Assembly (NCBI RefSeq): GCF_963678635.1
Contig: NC_087064.1
Coordinates: forward strand, 82,641,847 to 82,705,846
DNA length: 64,000 nucleotides
Direction: 5' to 3'
DNA from: Symsagittifera roscoffensis
Taxonomy: Eukaryota > Xenacoelomorpha > Acoela > Convolutidae
In this document: positions 55,974 through 64,000 of the stretch, one piece after another
Layout: the number at the start of each line of letters is the position of its first letter
Numbering within the stretch: position 1 is the first letter of the stretch
Notes under the pieces: model-generated
Database searches by the model: none
What the model was told of the DNA's origin: nothing
Seen by the model: only the letters and a program-made list of their open reading frames with translations
Translations under genes and position numbers: made by a program

Positions 55974-58900
55974 TTACAGTCTGCATTCAGCTCCCTCTTG
56001 GGTTATCAGATCCCTCAGGTTCGTCATAAGGAAAACCTTCTCTTCTTTTGACCTCTTCCTTTCTTCCGAATCATACTCCTCGCGAGTCAATCCCATCATG
56101 CACCAGGCAAACTTCAGTTGTAATTCGGTTCTCACGTAAGGTACCGCCATGCGAGCGTGTATTCTTGGCGCAGTCCTCATCTCTTCTTCTCAGTCCTCTA
56201 ACACCACTGCTTTCCATGGAAGGCTCACCAATTGCTCCATCGTTTCTGCCTGCATCTCAGACGACGCTAAAGTCCCATTTTCTCCCTTCGATATTTTTTT
56301 TTCTTCCGAGTCATATTCCCCGCGTGTCAGTCCAGTCATGCACCAAGCGAACCTCAGTTGTAACTCTGTTCTCACATAGGGCATTGCTATCAGAGCGATT
56401 GTGTATCTTTGGCGTGGTTCTCATTTCTTCTTCGAAGTATCGTAACATACTGCTCTCCATGGTAGGCTCACCAATTGCTCGATCGTTTCCGAGTGCATTT
56501 CAGACGATACCAGAGTTCCGTATGCCTTCTGCTTGAGGGTGGTGCCTTGCAACATCGTCTCCAGATAACTCTCCATGGCACTCTTGCCTTCCAGAGCCAT
56601 CACATACCCTCTAGCCAAATTTCGGTACTCCAACATCTCCATGTATCCACCGGCGGGTTCATCTATTGACACAGCTTCCGACACTGTCAGTCGGTTATAC
56701 TCCACTGGTACTAGTTGTCCTGCGACACTTTCCTTTCCGTGGTTCATGGGAGATGGTTTAAAGTCTTTCATTGTGCTTTCTCCACATTGGCTGAGTCTTT
56801 CCATTTCTAAGGTTGCTCCAGTGAGAGTGCGGTCACTCCATTTCGATTTGTAACCCGTTGATTTTATCCCTGCCATGAGAACGGGTGGCACCATTGCTAC
56901 ATCAGTTAACATTTTGTCCGTGCCAGGCAGTTGATAATCACCTTGTCCCAAATCCATGACCTCTTCGACTCGTTTTATTTTCGCTAAATTGACAGCTTTC
57001 ATCGATATCTCTGAATCCACCTTCGTCTTTCCTACTCTCCTCGGTATCATTTTGCTGCCTAACTTCATCTTCATCTCGTTGATTCACCAATTTCGATCGC
57101 ATCGTTCCCTTCCTGGTTCTACCACCTCTCTTTTATCATCCTGCGGTATCATCTTGATGGGAGAGTTGGCTTCACTTTCATCTGTGGCTGAGTCAATCAA
57201 CAACTCACTCAATCTCCCTTCACACTCATCAAGTTTGTCAAGGACTTCCCGCATCAATGGTCGGTTGAGACCTACTTTCAAAATGGACTGGGTCCCATAG
57301 CTCTGAACTACTGTCCAGACTTCTTCCATGAACGCCACTGTGTCCAATCTACATCCCGTCCTACTTTCATGGTCTCGGTGATGTACTTCCCACTCTTCTT
57401 CGGGCAACGTTCCCACGAAAGGTACTCTCGCAGAGCCTTCTATTCTCCTTCTACTAGGTGATTCCATGAGGATTCTTTGTTCGTTATTTCTCGAATTGCC
57501 CGGAGAGCTGCTCTCCGGCAAATTTCGTTTCAATTCTGTAAGGGCTGACGGAGGTTCCAGTGTCGAAGTGCCTTCATCTGCTGGCTCAGTCGCCTCCAAC
57601 GTATCCGCGTTGTTCGCAAAATCACTGAGTAAATTGAAATCCAGGCTGGATACTCCTCCTGTCGATGCCCTGTCGTCTTCCCCACCAGCTTGATTTGCAT
57701 CTTGTTGCATGGGTTCTTCCGTTTGATGGCTTCCTCCCTGCCCATCATCTCCTTCTGACGTATCCTTCTTGGAGCTTGAGGGTCCTTGCTTTTCAGTGTC
57801 GGCCCCTTCCGGAAATTTCGGTATGATCAGTGTGCCGGCCGATCCATCTTCCTCTTCTCCATGGACCACTTTGATTTCCTCACAGCCGAAGAGTGCTAGG
57901 AAGGTTCTCGTCTGCAGCGTTCCTCCTACTGTCAACTCCGGTTTCACACTAGTCAGGATCAAGAAGGCCTCAGACAGTTCGGTCCTGCCTCTCATCTTCA
58001 TAGGCGCTAAGCCTAATCCCGCCCTACTTATTCGCCTTCTCGTCGCTTGATCCGTGTAGGCAAATTGTGTATACTGTAACACGGCAGCATTCCTCCCCAC
58101 AAAGTATGGATCCATCGTTCCCACGAATTTCCCTACTCTCCTTTCATTGGTTTCAAATGCTCTCAACCTAGGAGTTTGTACCACGGAGACTGCTCCGAGC
58201 AACATCCTTCTTATCAGAGGGAATTCAGGGATTTCTTCCGGCAGCTTCTCGTAATCACCCCAGTCTTTCGTCTCTTCTCTCACATTGTGATATGCTGCAG
58301 TGAGACGAGGAACTCTGGTTATTTCACCGTTCGTCTTATCACAGGGTCTCAGATTCCAGAGCTTCGGAAACACCTCGATGTACCCTCTCTCTACTTCTCC
58401 CATACGATCACGGAAGTGATCATCAAAGTTGATGACTGTCATTTCTGGCTCTGATATCTTCGCAAATAACAGATCTTCGCTCATGAGCTCCCGCAATGCG
58501 TGCTGCTCACACCAGTTCAGCGCACTACCGTCCACTGCTGATATGAGGTTCAGGTGCAGCACCGACCTCCTATACGCCTCCAACTTAACATCAGGTAACG
58601 AAAACGTGACTGCTGATTCATAGATCACTGTCACAAACTCCGTGGCTCCTCTGATCAACGCTAAGGGATCGGTCCTCATAGCCAAGCTCAGATCGGTTAG
58701 TAGGGACATGCCACCAACATGTCGTCTCACATCTTCTTCCCTTTCGACAGTCTCATCTTCTCCCGTTCCAAAGCAATTTTGTGGTAAGAGATACTGGATA
58801 AGAGTGTGTCTCAGGTCTCTTATCTTATTCCACGAGTCCGTGGCTTTCTTCATGTCTAATTGCCTCACCTTCTCTCTCATCTGCTCTGGACAACGTGTCT

Positions 58901-59985
58901 GCTTCATTAGTCCTCCCAAGTTTCCGTGGGTAATCACAATCAATGTTAGAAGTCCATCTCACCGCAGGTTCTGAACTCCTTCGGTGAGCAGTACCACCGG
59001 TCCTTTCACGAAACGCTCTGCTCCAAACGTCACAAACAAGGCTAGTAGTTCCACAATCGATACTTCCACTACTGCTTGGAGTAATTCCTTTATCAAGTAA
59101 TGAGAGACTTTCGGGTAGACTTTCGCCAAGAAGGACGCGGTCCATCCGGCTCCCAACCCTTCCAGCATGCTATCTGTCCGTTTAAAGCTTTCTTCCCCCC
59201 TCACTTCCTGGGTCCAGAAGGTTTTCAGGGTAATCTGGCACATTCTGTTCACAAACTCTGCTGTCTTTTCTTCAGCATTTTCCGCTAGGTTCACCTCCTT
59301 TAACAAGTAGGCATGGATCTTCCTGATCATTATGGGGCCTTGCTCAAAAACATCTGCACCCAATGCCGAAACTCGAGGACTTAGATGTAGCCACTGGTTG
59401 GCCTCCGGTTTGGTCCTCAAAACCATTGCCTCCAAATGAGCTCTAGTCTCCTGGGAATTTTTCCTTCTCGCTTTTTCACCTGTCATTGCCATTGCTCGGA
59501 ACCATAAGTCGTTCAACATTGCTATGATCACTCGATGGTCGTCGTCTATTCCCGGTTTAAGTTTGAGCTGTCGACTGAAATTGGACAGTTCCAACCCCAG
59601 CACCTCATCCAACACTAACATGTGCAGCGCATGGTCCTTGAATCCTCTCATCGCGTTCGAGATATCTGACCACACCGCAGGTAGTTCAGCCCTGAGTGGT
59701 CTCAGGTTCTCCATCTCTATCATGCGATTTGGGGCCGATATGATCCCATCATATTTCCCTTCCGAAAGCAAGGTCACGATCGCATACACGAATTTCAATC
59801 CAACCGGGAGACATTCATACCCCGATGACAGCGCGAACACTACTCTCGGTTTCACATTGGTGAACGACCCCTCCTTCGTCGCATCCACCACTTCACCCAT
59901 TGACTCAAGGATATCCTTTATTGCTGGCCACACAGCATTTTCTGCCGTTGTAGGATCTCTGTCTCTGAGTCTGCTCAGAAAACAG
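55974..59985 (-). pseudogene. Y: large polyprotein with APNRM domain, one frame broken by TGA
   Basis: The minus frame is open for about 4 kb except for TGA at 58,959, 57,084, 56,421 and 56,190; the TAA at 55,974 ends it. The 5' part (59,985-59,600) is homologous to the second domain of X: RVVFALSSGYECLPVGLKFV and IISAPNRMIEMENLRPLRAE against X's VLSPGYATLPEPLQFVY and IIPAPNRMVDP. A helical stretch follows (IRKIHAYLLKEVNLAENAEE; LIKELLQAVVEVSIVELLAL), then a 620-codon block with SVVQTPRLRAFETNERRVG and LALFGCEEIKVVHGEEED, and an acidic, Ser/Gly/Gln-rich disordered segment (about 57,850-57,450). C-terminal helical repeats of about 80 residues occur twice (56,045-56,530). The GSND motif would be upstream but is cut by a poly-G tract. 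No known function; 'gag-like' is only a possibility. Confidence 0.6.
56045..56530. repeat. 240-bp tandem duplication within Y
   Basis: CACCAGGCAAACTTCAGTTG at 56,101 and CACCAAGCGAACCTCAGTTG at 56,341 are exactly 240 bp apart; CCATGG(A/T)AGGCTCACCAAT at 56,214 and 56,457. Proteins: GTLVSSEMHSETIEQLVSLP and GTLASSEMQAETMEQLVSLP; PYVRTELQLRFAWCM and PYVRTELQLKFAWCM. The length is a multiple of three, so the reading frame survives. Confidence 0.9.
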
Positions 59986-60016
59986 TAGTATATGTTGGAT
60001 GTTGGGGCAGTTCAGC

Positions 60017-60038
60017 GGGGGGGGGGGGGGGGGGGGGG
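60017..60038 (+). repeat. G22 homopolymer at the end of Y
   Basis: 22 consecutive G (plus strand). Homology of Y to X stops within about 20 codons of this tract, so it marks a truncation or a hard-to-assemble junction. Confidence 0.95.
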
Positions 60039-60041
60039 TTC

Positions 60042-60141
60042 GGGGGTGAGGACCCCCATGTATTAACATAGGATATAGAGTATCCGGTCCTCACCCTATG
60101 TATTAACATAGGCTATAGATTTCCCAATGTATTAAGATAGG
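60042..60141. repeat. Short palindromic repeats (CCTATGTATTAACATAGG type)
   Basis: GGGGGTGAGGACCCCC hairpin (60,042), then three copies of (C)CTATGTATTAACATAGG near 60,058, 60,095 and 60,125. Each has 7-bp inverted arms around ATTA and is followed by ATAGA-like sequence. Confidence 0.75.
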
Positions 60142-60154
60142 GAATTAAGATACG

Positions 60155-60440
60155 AGGTTTCAGATGGTAAGTTTCAGATGGTAAGTTTCAGAAAAATTTT
60201 TGGCGCCCGAATTTTTTGAGTTCGATTTTGTCAATACTTGCGTTTCTTAGCCGACTTCTATGCTTAGTGATATGTAAGGGCTGTCTTGTCTTACAAGAAT
60301 TCGGTATGGTAAGTTTCAGAAGGTAAGTTTCAGAAAATTTTTTGAAATTTTTTCAAGTTTTATCTTGAAAAAACAATTTTATATTTAAAAATCGAAATTT
60401 TTTTTTGTATGGTAAGTTTTTTATGGTAAGTTTCGACAAA
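60155..60440 (+). repeat. Scattered ATGGTAAGTTTCAGA repeats
   Basis: Units at about 60,155 (partial), 60,164, 60,178, 60,305, 60,321, 60,408 and 60,423. The core GGTAAGT equals the consensus 5' splice donor. Some are back-to-back at 14-16 bp. Confidence 0.75.
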
Positions 60441-61326
60441 ACTTAAGTTTCGATTTAGAGTATGGGATCATAAACTAATATATCACAGAATATTTTTTTT
60501 CTCGAAAGAATCTTTTTAATTCTCATTTCAAGTTATTTATTTTCCCTCATGTTATCTGGGGAAAATTGTCTAGAGGGGATTATCTTTGACAGGTTAGTTA
60601 TTCCGCTCCACGGGATATCACGGGAATCTTGACAGCTCCTCACGGTTGATTACTTTTTTATCCCACTTAATCTTTTTCCCCCAGGTTATCTGGAGAACGG
60701 ATGACAGATTCATTAAACTTATTAATTTTATGAATTATTTTATCTTTTTTCACATAATTATCTCATTTATTTTTACCTCAACTGGTTTATTTATTCTGTC
60801 ATATATCTAGCTACGATTCATTTTAGTTCTCTTTTATCACTTTGTCTTTAATCTTTAAAAAAATCTTTGAAATTTCCAAATTCTCCAAAAAATTATCATC
60901 CAAATTTATCAATTGCTCTACCACGGTAAAAGTTTACACTGAGAAAATATAGTATCATATTATTTTTGGTTGTGATATTTTTGTGTAATAATTTTTCCAT
61001 CTTTCTCAGAATAAACTATTAAGAAAATTATACAATTTACTAGAAGTTGGTTACAATTTTCGTAAATTTATCTACTTTATCGTTAATTCTTTCAATTGGG
61101 GGACTACAACATCCATATTCCATCATCATTCTCCGTGTTTCATCAAAGGGCTAGTTGCTAAGATGCTTTTCGTAAAAAATTTAAGGAATTTAAAAAGTTA
61201 AATTACATAAATAATCAAACAATTCACTACATCGTATAGTAAAATTACTGCAAAAATTTACACTTACAAATGAAAAATTCACTTTTACATAAAATTACTG
61301 ATAAAATTCAAAACATACACATCATG
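60441..61326. other. AT-rich, non-coding flank of the Polinton
   Basis: No ORF. TTTTCCCTCATGTTATCTGG (60,540) and TTTCCCCCAGGTTATCTGGA (60,667) form a diverged pair. This stretch between Y and the first Polinton gene may include the element's terminal repeat, but the other end is outside the window. Confidence 0.45.
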
Positions 61327-61712
61327 AAAATTATTCAAGTTCTTCTGGAAGAATTTAAAAAGGAGAAATGCTGAATAAATTGCGTAAAAATTACACAAAT
61401 TATCAGTTTTTTGTAGCTTTCGAGGAACCATTCGTCGAAATTTTTTATCAAAAAAGGGTAAGTTAATCTCTTTCTTCCCAAAGAATCAGCAAAGTAGTAG
61501 CTTTTATCCAGTCGAGCAATCATAATCCAGTGTTCTCCTCTATCATTGCTTGGGGCTGAGTTAATAATTGCAAAAGAGTATTTTGTTAGTTGAGGTACTG
61601 TGTCAGAAGGGTATGATCCCATGTACTTGAACCTGAGCTCTGGAATTTTTTTCAATAATTTGCAAAAGAGAAAAATTATCCATCTTTGCAATTGTAGGCT
61701 GATTTACAACTA
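61327..61712 (-). pseudogene. PRO: Polinton cysteine protease (adenain-like)
   Basis: Would cleave capsid precursors during particle maturation. Visible: a Tyr/Ser-rich N-terminal segment, INSAPSNDRGEHWIMIARLD with the catalytic His, and YYFADSLG with the acidic partner (Asp). The catalytic Cys block (LCNFYAIY-like, about 61,395) is in another frame. Two breaks lie in A-runs, at about 61,650-61,660 and 61,405-61,412, each a one-base length change. Length is about the usual 120-130 residues. Immediately downstream of the small membrane protein gene. Confidence 0.72.
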
Positions 61713-61775
61713 AAAAAAGAAATTGATAGTTTGATAGTGTACTCTAGGAAAAAAAAGAAAAAAAAGAATAATGAC

Positions 61776-62012
61776 TTACACACATTTAGGAATTGAATCA
61801 ACAAAGTCCCATACACAAGCCTTATATAGTGGGCAAAGTTTATTGAATACTGTTTTACAGTCTAGGTTGAAGAAGTGTCTCGGCTTTTCAACTCAGCAGC
61901 ATTCCTTTTCTATTTTTTCTGGAGCTTTAGGTCTGAAGAAAAACAATATAGATAGTACAGAGACAATAACAAAGAAAAGTCCCAAAAAAGTTACAATATT
62001 TTTATAGGAACC
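61776..62012 (-). pseudogene. Small membrane-anchored Cys-rich Polinton ORF with one TGA
   Basis: Minus frame 62,012-61,776 encodes IVTFLGLFFVIVSVLSILFF (one membrane segment), a basic RPKAPEKIEKECC, a TGA at about 61,895, then FFNLDCKTVFNKLCP and ACVWDFVDSIPKCV before TAA at 61,776-61,778. No ATG in frame; TTTTCAG at about 62,012 could be a splice acceptor or the start may be lost. Lies between the major capsid and protease genes. I do not recognise it; the plus-strand ORF on the opposite strand is probably a shadow. Confidence 0.45.
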
Positions 62013-63350
62013 TGAAAACTCAAAAAAAATAAAACATTTTTAGCGACTGTTCCGAATTTGTCAATTTGAATATTTGATACTCTTTCTCCCAAGACTATCA
62101 CTTCCGTTACTTGCTCCAAGGGAAATTGGAAAAACATTTCTAATCTCAAGCTTTCTCCACTAAGTTCTGGATAATGCTAGTGTTCAGCGGCATCCTGTAG
62201 TGAAGTCAAGTCGAAAACTAGAATATAGTGATTTTGAAAATCTTCCATAGGAAGAGCTGGAAAATCTTCGTTAAACTGCATTGCTTTCATTGTTGTAACA
62301 TAGAGTCGACAAGGAGAAGTTGTATCTAATGAAATAATTGCTTTCCACCCCGAATAATTCTAAGCTCTCTCAAATGAAATTGTTGATAATTGAAAGGATT
62401 TTCATAAAAAGATCCCGCAACAGCCGAATTTGTATTCATTGCAACAGCTATTCTTCTGATTGGGGCATTATTGAAAACTTTTTCCTGAATCAACTGGTTT
62501 TGACGAGATGGAATGATAAAGGTTCTTGCTATAGTTTCCATGTAATTGTAATGAGCAGGTTCCCTTTCCAGATTCTATTGCAAATATTGATGATTAGGTT
62601 CAGCTACTAAAGTTTTTCTTGTAAACAGTGAACAATCAAATATTTTCAGACTGACATTTGGATTATCAGATAACATGTAAAAATAGGTCTAGCTCGAATA
62701 AATTTAATTCGAACTTTGGTATTTGGTAGCAACGGTTTTTCGCAAGTAAATAAATCAATGGTGAGCCTCCCATAGAGTGAAAAAGTTATCCCTGTTCCCA
62801 AGGAATTTGCTCTATCAGTGAATGGATACATATCAAATGCATCAGGATTTTCTTCAAAACTGTATCCATGACAAGCAAGAATTCCTTTATTACTCACTGC
62901 TGACGAGTTGAATTCGTTCGATATCTGTGCCTTATGAGGATATAATCCATTGGCATTGTAAACCATTGTATTGTTAAAATAAACTTCACAGTTGGAGAAT
63001 AGAGAATGTAGTAGATTGTTTACATAAGTTAAGTAAGTTTGTGGTTCCTCATCTGAATCTTCCTCCGATTTCGCTTTATGTTCTGCTTTTTCTTTTTTGA
63101 AAGCATCAAACAATCTTCCTTTTAATAGTTGAAGCTTTAAGCTAAGATGGGTATCACGCATATCCAAGAAGAGATTACGATCCGTTTCAAATTCAAACTC
63201 AATACTGCTTTCATCCAGAGAAGTACTGGGGAATACTTCTTGTGTGTAAGATGACATAATTGTTTCCAAAACTGGGACTTTATCAAAAATCTCCAAAGAA
63301 GAATTTGTAAACACTCCGTACCGAAAATGACTACTTTGATTTACACTCAT
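61991..63350 (-). pseudogene. MCP: Polinton major capsid protein (double jelly-roll)
   Basis: Starts with ATG at 63,350, one base after the previous stop. NLFLDMRDTHLSLKLQLLKG, an acidic KSEEDSDEEPQTYLTYVNNL, HSLFSNCEVYFNNTMVYNAN and YPHKAQISNEFN are the usual N-terminal MCP blocks (family often annotated by the nematode name F54H12.2). The C-terminal half has IPSRQNQLIQEKVFNNAPIR, GSFYENPFNYQQFHLRELRI, and AMQFNEDFPALP. Breaks: a T-run length change near 62,670, an in-frame TAG near 62,578, an A-run change near 62,345 and a TAG near 62,178. Builds the icosahedral shell. Family call is strong; function is lost as written. Confidence 0.82.
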
Positions 63351-63351
63351 T

Positions 63352-63735
63352 TTATCTTGTCAAAATGTCTTTGCGAGAGCGACTGATTTTTGAACTACTC
63401 TTTCGAGAAATGGTTCTCCTTGTTCTACGCTTGCATTTCTTTTTTCCACCTCCCAGCTGTTTTCGAACTGTTTTTGTTCCAACATCTTTTGCAAACGTTT
63501 TGAGTTTTTTTCGTCCACTGACAACTTCTCCAATCTCTGGAGCGGCAAGTTCAAATAAATCTGCTCCGATTCTTTTTGCAGCTGGGACTATATATTTTTT
63601 AATGAAGGGAATTGCAGTTCTCCCAAGAGTTTGTGCAAGAGCACCAAAACCTCTTCCACGCTGCCTTGCATGTCCACGAAAAATAGGAAATTTAGCTGAA
63701 TTTTGAGCAACCTTTTCGTATGAAGTATAAATCAA
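63352..63735 (-). CDS. Polinton small basic capsid-associated protein
   Basis: 127 codons, open, ending one base before the MCP start. Gly/Arg-rich N-terminus (ARQRGRGFGALAQTLGRTAI), a helical PFIKKYIVPAAKRIGADLF with KKYIVPAAKR core, a VVSGRKKLKTFAKDVGTKTV segment and a very basic tail (KKKCKRRTRRTISRKSSSKI). Polintons usually carry such a protein next to MCP; it is compared with adenoviral minor core/capsid proteins and may bind DNA or line the capsid interior. It lacks an ATG near the 5' end; a TTG at 63,735 or an earlier lost start must be assumed. It overlaps the penton-like stop by a few bases. Confidence 0.68.
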   Translation of the reverse strand: MIYTSYEKVAQNSAKFPIFRGHARQRGRGFGALAQTLGRTAIPFIKKYIVPAAKRIGADLFELAAPEIGEVVSGRKKLKTFAKDVGTKTVRKQLGGGKKKCKRRTRRTISRKSSSKISRSRKDILTR

Positions 63736-64000
63736 AAATGATTATCCGAAATCTTGCGAAACATGAGGACAACTCGTGTAATTCCTACGGACACAAAAGG
63801 AATTTTTTCACCTGTAGTATCCCTTAGTTCTTTTTTTTATGCTGTGGAAAGAGTTTTTTAATAATTTTTTAAATTGTAGATTTGTGAAGGATTGATAGTT
63901 CATGTACTGTCCTGTAGATATTATGTCTCCATTTTTTACTTTGGAAATGAAAGGAATACAACGCAGTAATGGAGTTTTTGTATCGCCATTTATATTATAT
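63732..64000 (-). pseudogene. Polinton penton-like minor capsid protein, C-terminal part
   Basis: Enters from the right edge: TPLLRCIPFISKVKNGDIIS, GQYMNYQSFTNLQFKKLLKN. A one-base shift near 63,815 is followed by GEKIPFVSVGITRVVLMFRK, ISDNHF and the TGA at 63,732-63,734. The ending 'TRVVLMFRK' is typical of the penton (single jelly-roll, vertex) protein of Polintons. Partial because the window stops. Confidence 0.7.

Larger units (their letters stand above)
61327..64000 (-). mobile_element. Polinton/Maverick, one end (structural gene block)
   Basis: Five minus-strand genes in the compact order penton-like, small basic, major capsid, small membrane protein, adenain-like protease (right to left), with spacings of 0-100 bp. 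This is characteristic of Polintons, virus-like DNA elements of eukaryotes. Polymerase B, integrase and ATPase are not in the window and would lie to the right. Several genes carry single-base homopolymer shifts and stops, so the copy is inactive or the sequence has errors. Described as found; not reconstructed. Confidence 0.85.

Noticed and set aside
57466-58974. Plus-strand ORFs of 60-110 codons opposite Y
   Set aside because: Shadows of the long minus frame; low-complexity Ser-rich translations.
61771-62007. Plus-strand 78-codon ORF in the Polinton block
   Set aside because: The minus strand at the same place encodes a more protein-like membrane/Cys ORF, and all other genes of the block are on the minus strand.
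1-64000. Alternative genetic code
   Set aside because: TAA, TAG and TGA all interrupt recognised domains, together with frameshifts; decay explains this.

Overview
This is a window of metazoan nuclear DNA, almost certainly from an invertebrate, and it is built almost entirely from decayed mobile elements. The evidence is eukaryotic: Ty3/gypsy pol and gag, Penelope-like elements (PLE) with GIY-YIG endonuclease, a MULE with a FLYWCH finger, Tc1/mariner-type foldback MITEs with TA target sites, a non-LTR (LINE) reverse transcriptase and Polinton/Maverick capsid genes. The background is strongly AT-rich, while three blocks (about 35.8-38.1, 44.1-53.3 and 55.1-60.0 kb) are visibly GC-richer. I cannot name the species. 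I found no intact host gene and no tRNA or rRNA gene. Two short ORFs (19.6-19.9 and 25.75-26.0 kb) are weak host-exon candidates.

Layout, left to right. 1-7.2 kb: minus-strand Ty3/gypsy element (RT at the window edge, then protease, NR-rich linker, CCHC knuckle, gag, leader/LTR-like DNA), broken by stops and frameshifts. 7.2-23.6 kb: AT-rich DNA with a TCA microsatellite, two well-delimited foldback MITEs (11,599-12,101 and 13,071-13,667) plus remnants, a degenerate minisatellite (18.4-21.8 kb) and three scattered copies of a roughly 55-base hairpin-bearing segment. 23,626-25,475: a MULE with 25-bp TIRs and a FLYWCH/MULE transposase pseudogene. 28.4-47.2 kb: a segmentally duplicated mosaic that repeats, in direct orientation, an anonymous 1.7-kb segment (R), PLE copies A-D sitting inside MITE halves, a LINE fragment, and a minus-strand SGNH-hydrolase polyprotein (X1, X2). 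47.6-52.3 kb: gypsy pol (Z) with RNase H, integrase, a long C-terminal extension and a macro-like domain. 52.3-53.3 kb: the N-terminal part of a PLE on the minus strand, then an R relative. 55.1-60.0 kb: a large polyprotein (Y) sharing one domain with X. 60.0-61.3 kb: G22 tract and short repeats. 61.3-64.0 kb: one end of a Polinton (protease, small membrane protein, major capsid, small basic protein, penton-like), continuing past the window.

The main interest lies in (i) the GC-rich X/Y polyproteins, combining coiled coil, SGNH esterase, a second GSND-containing alpha/beta domain and a long unrecognised tail, next to a gypsy pol that ends in a macro-like domain, and possibly one retroelement family; (ii) foldback inverted repeats at deletion junctions in two PLE copies; and (iii) the composite MITE-PLE unit amplified by segmental duplication. 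Every coding unit here looks like a pseudogene or a copy with single-base errors. Functional statements are family-level inferences.
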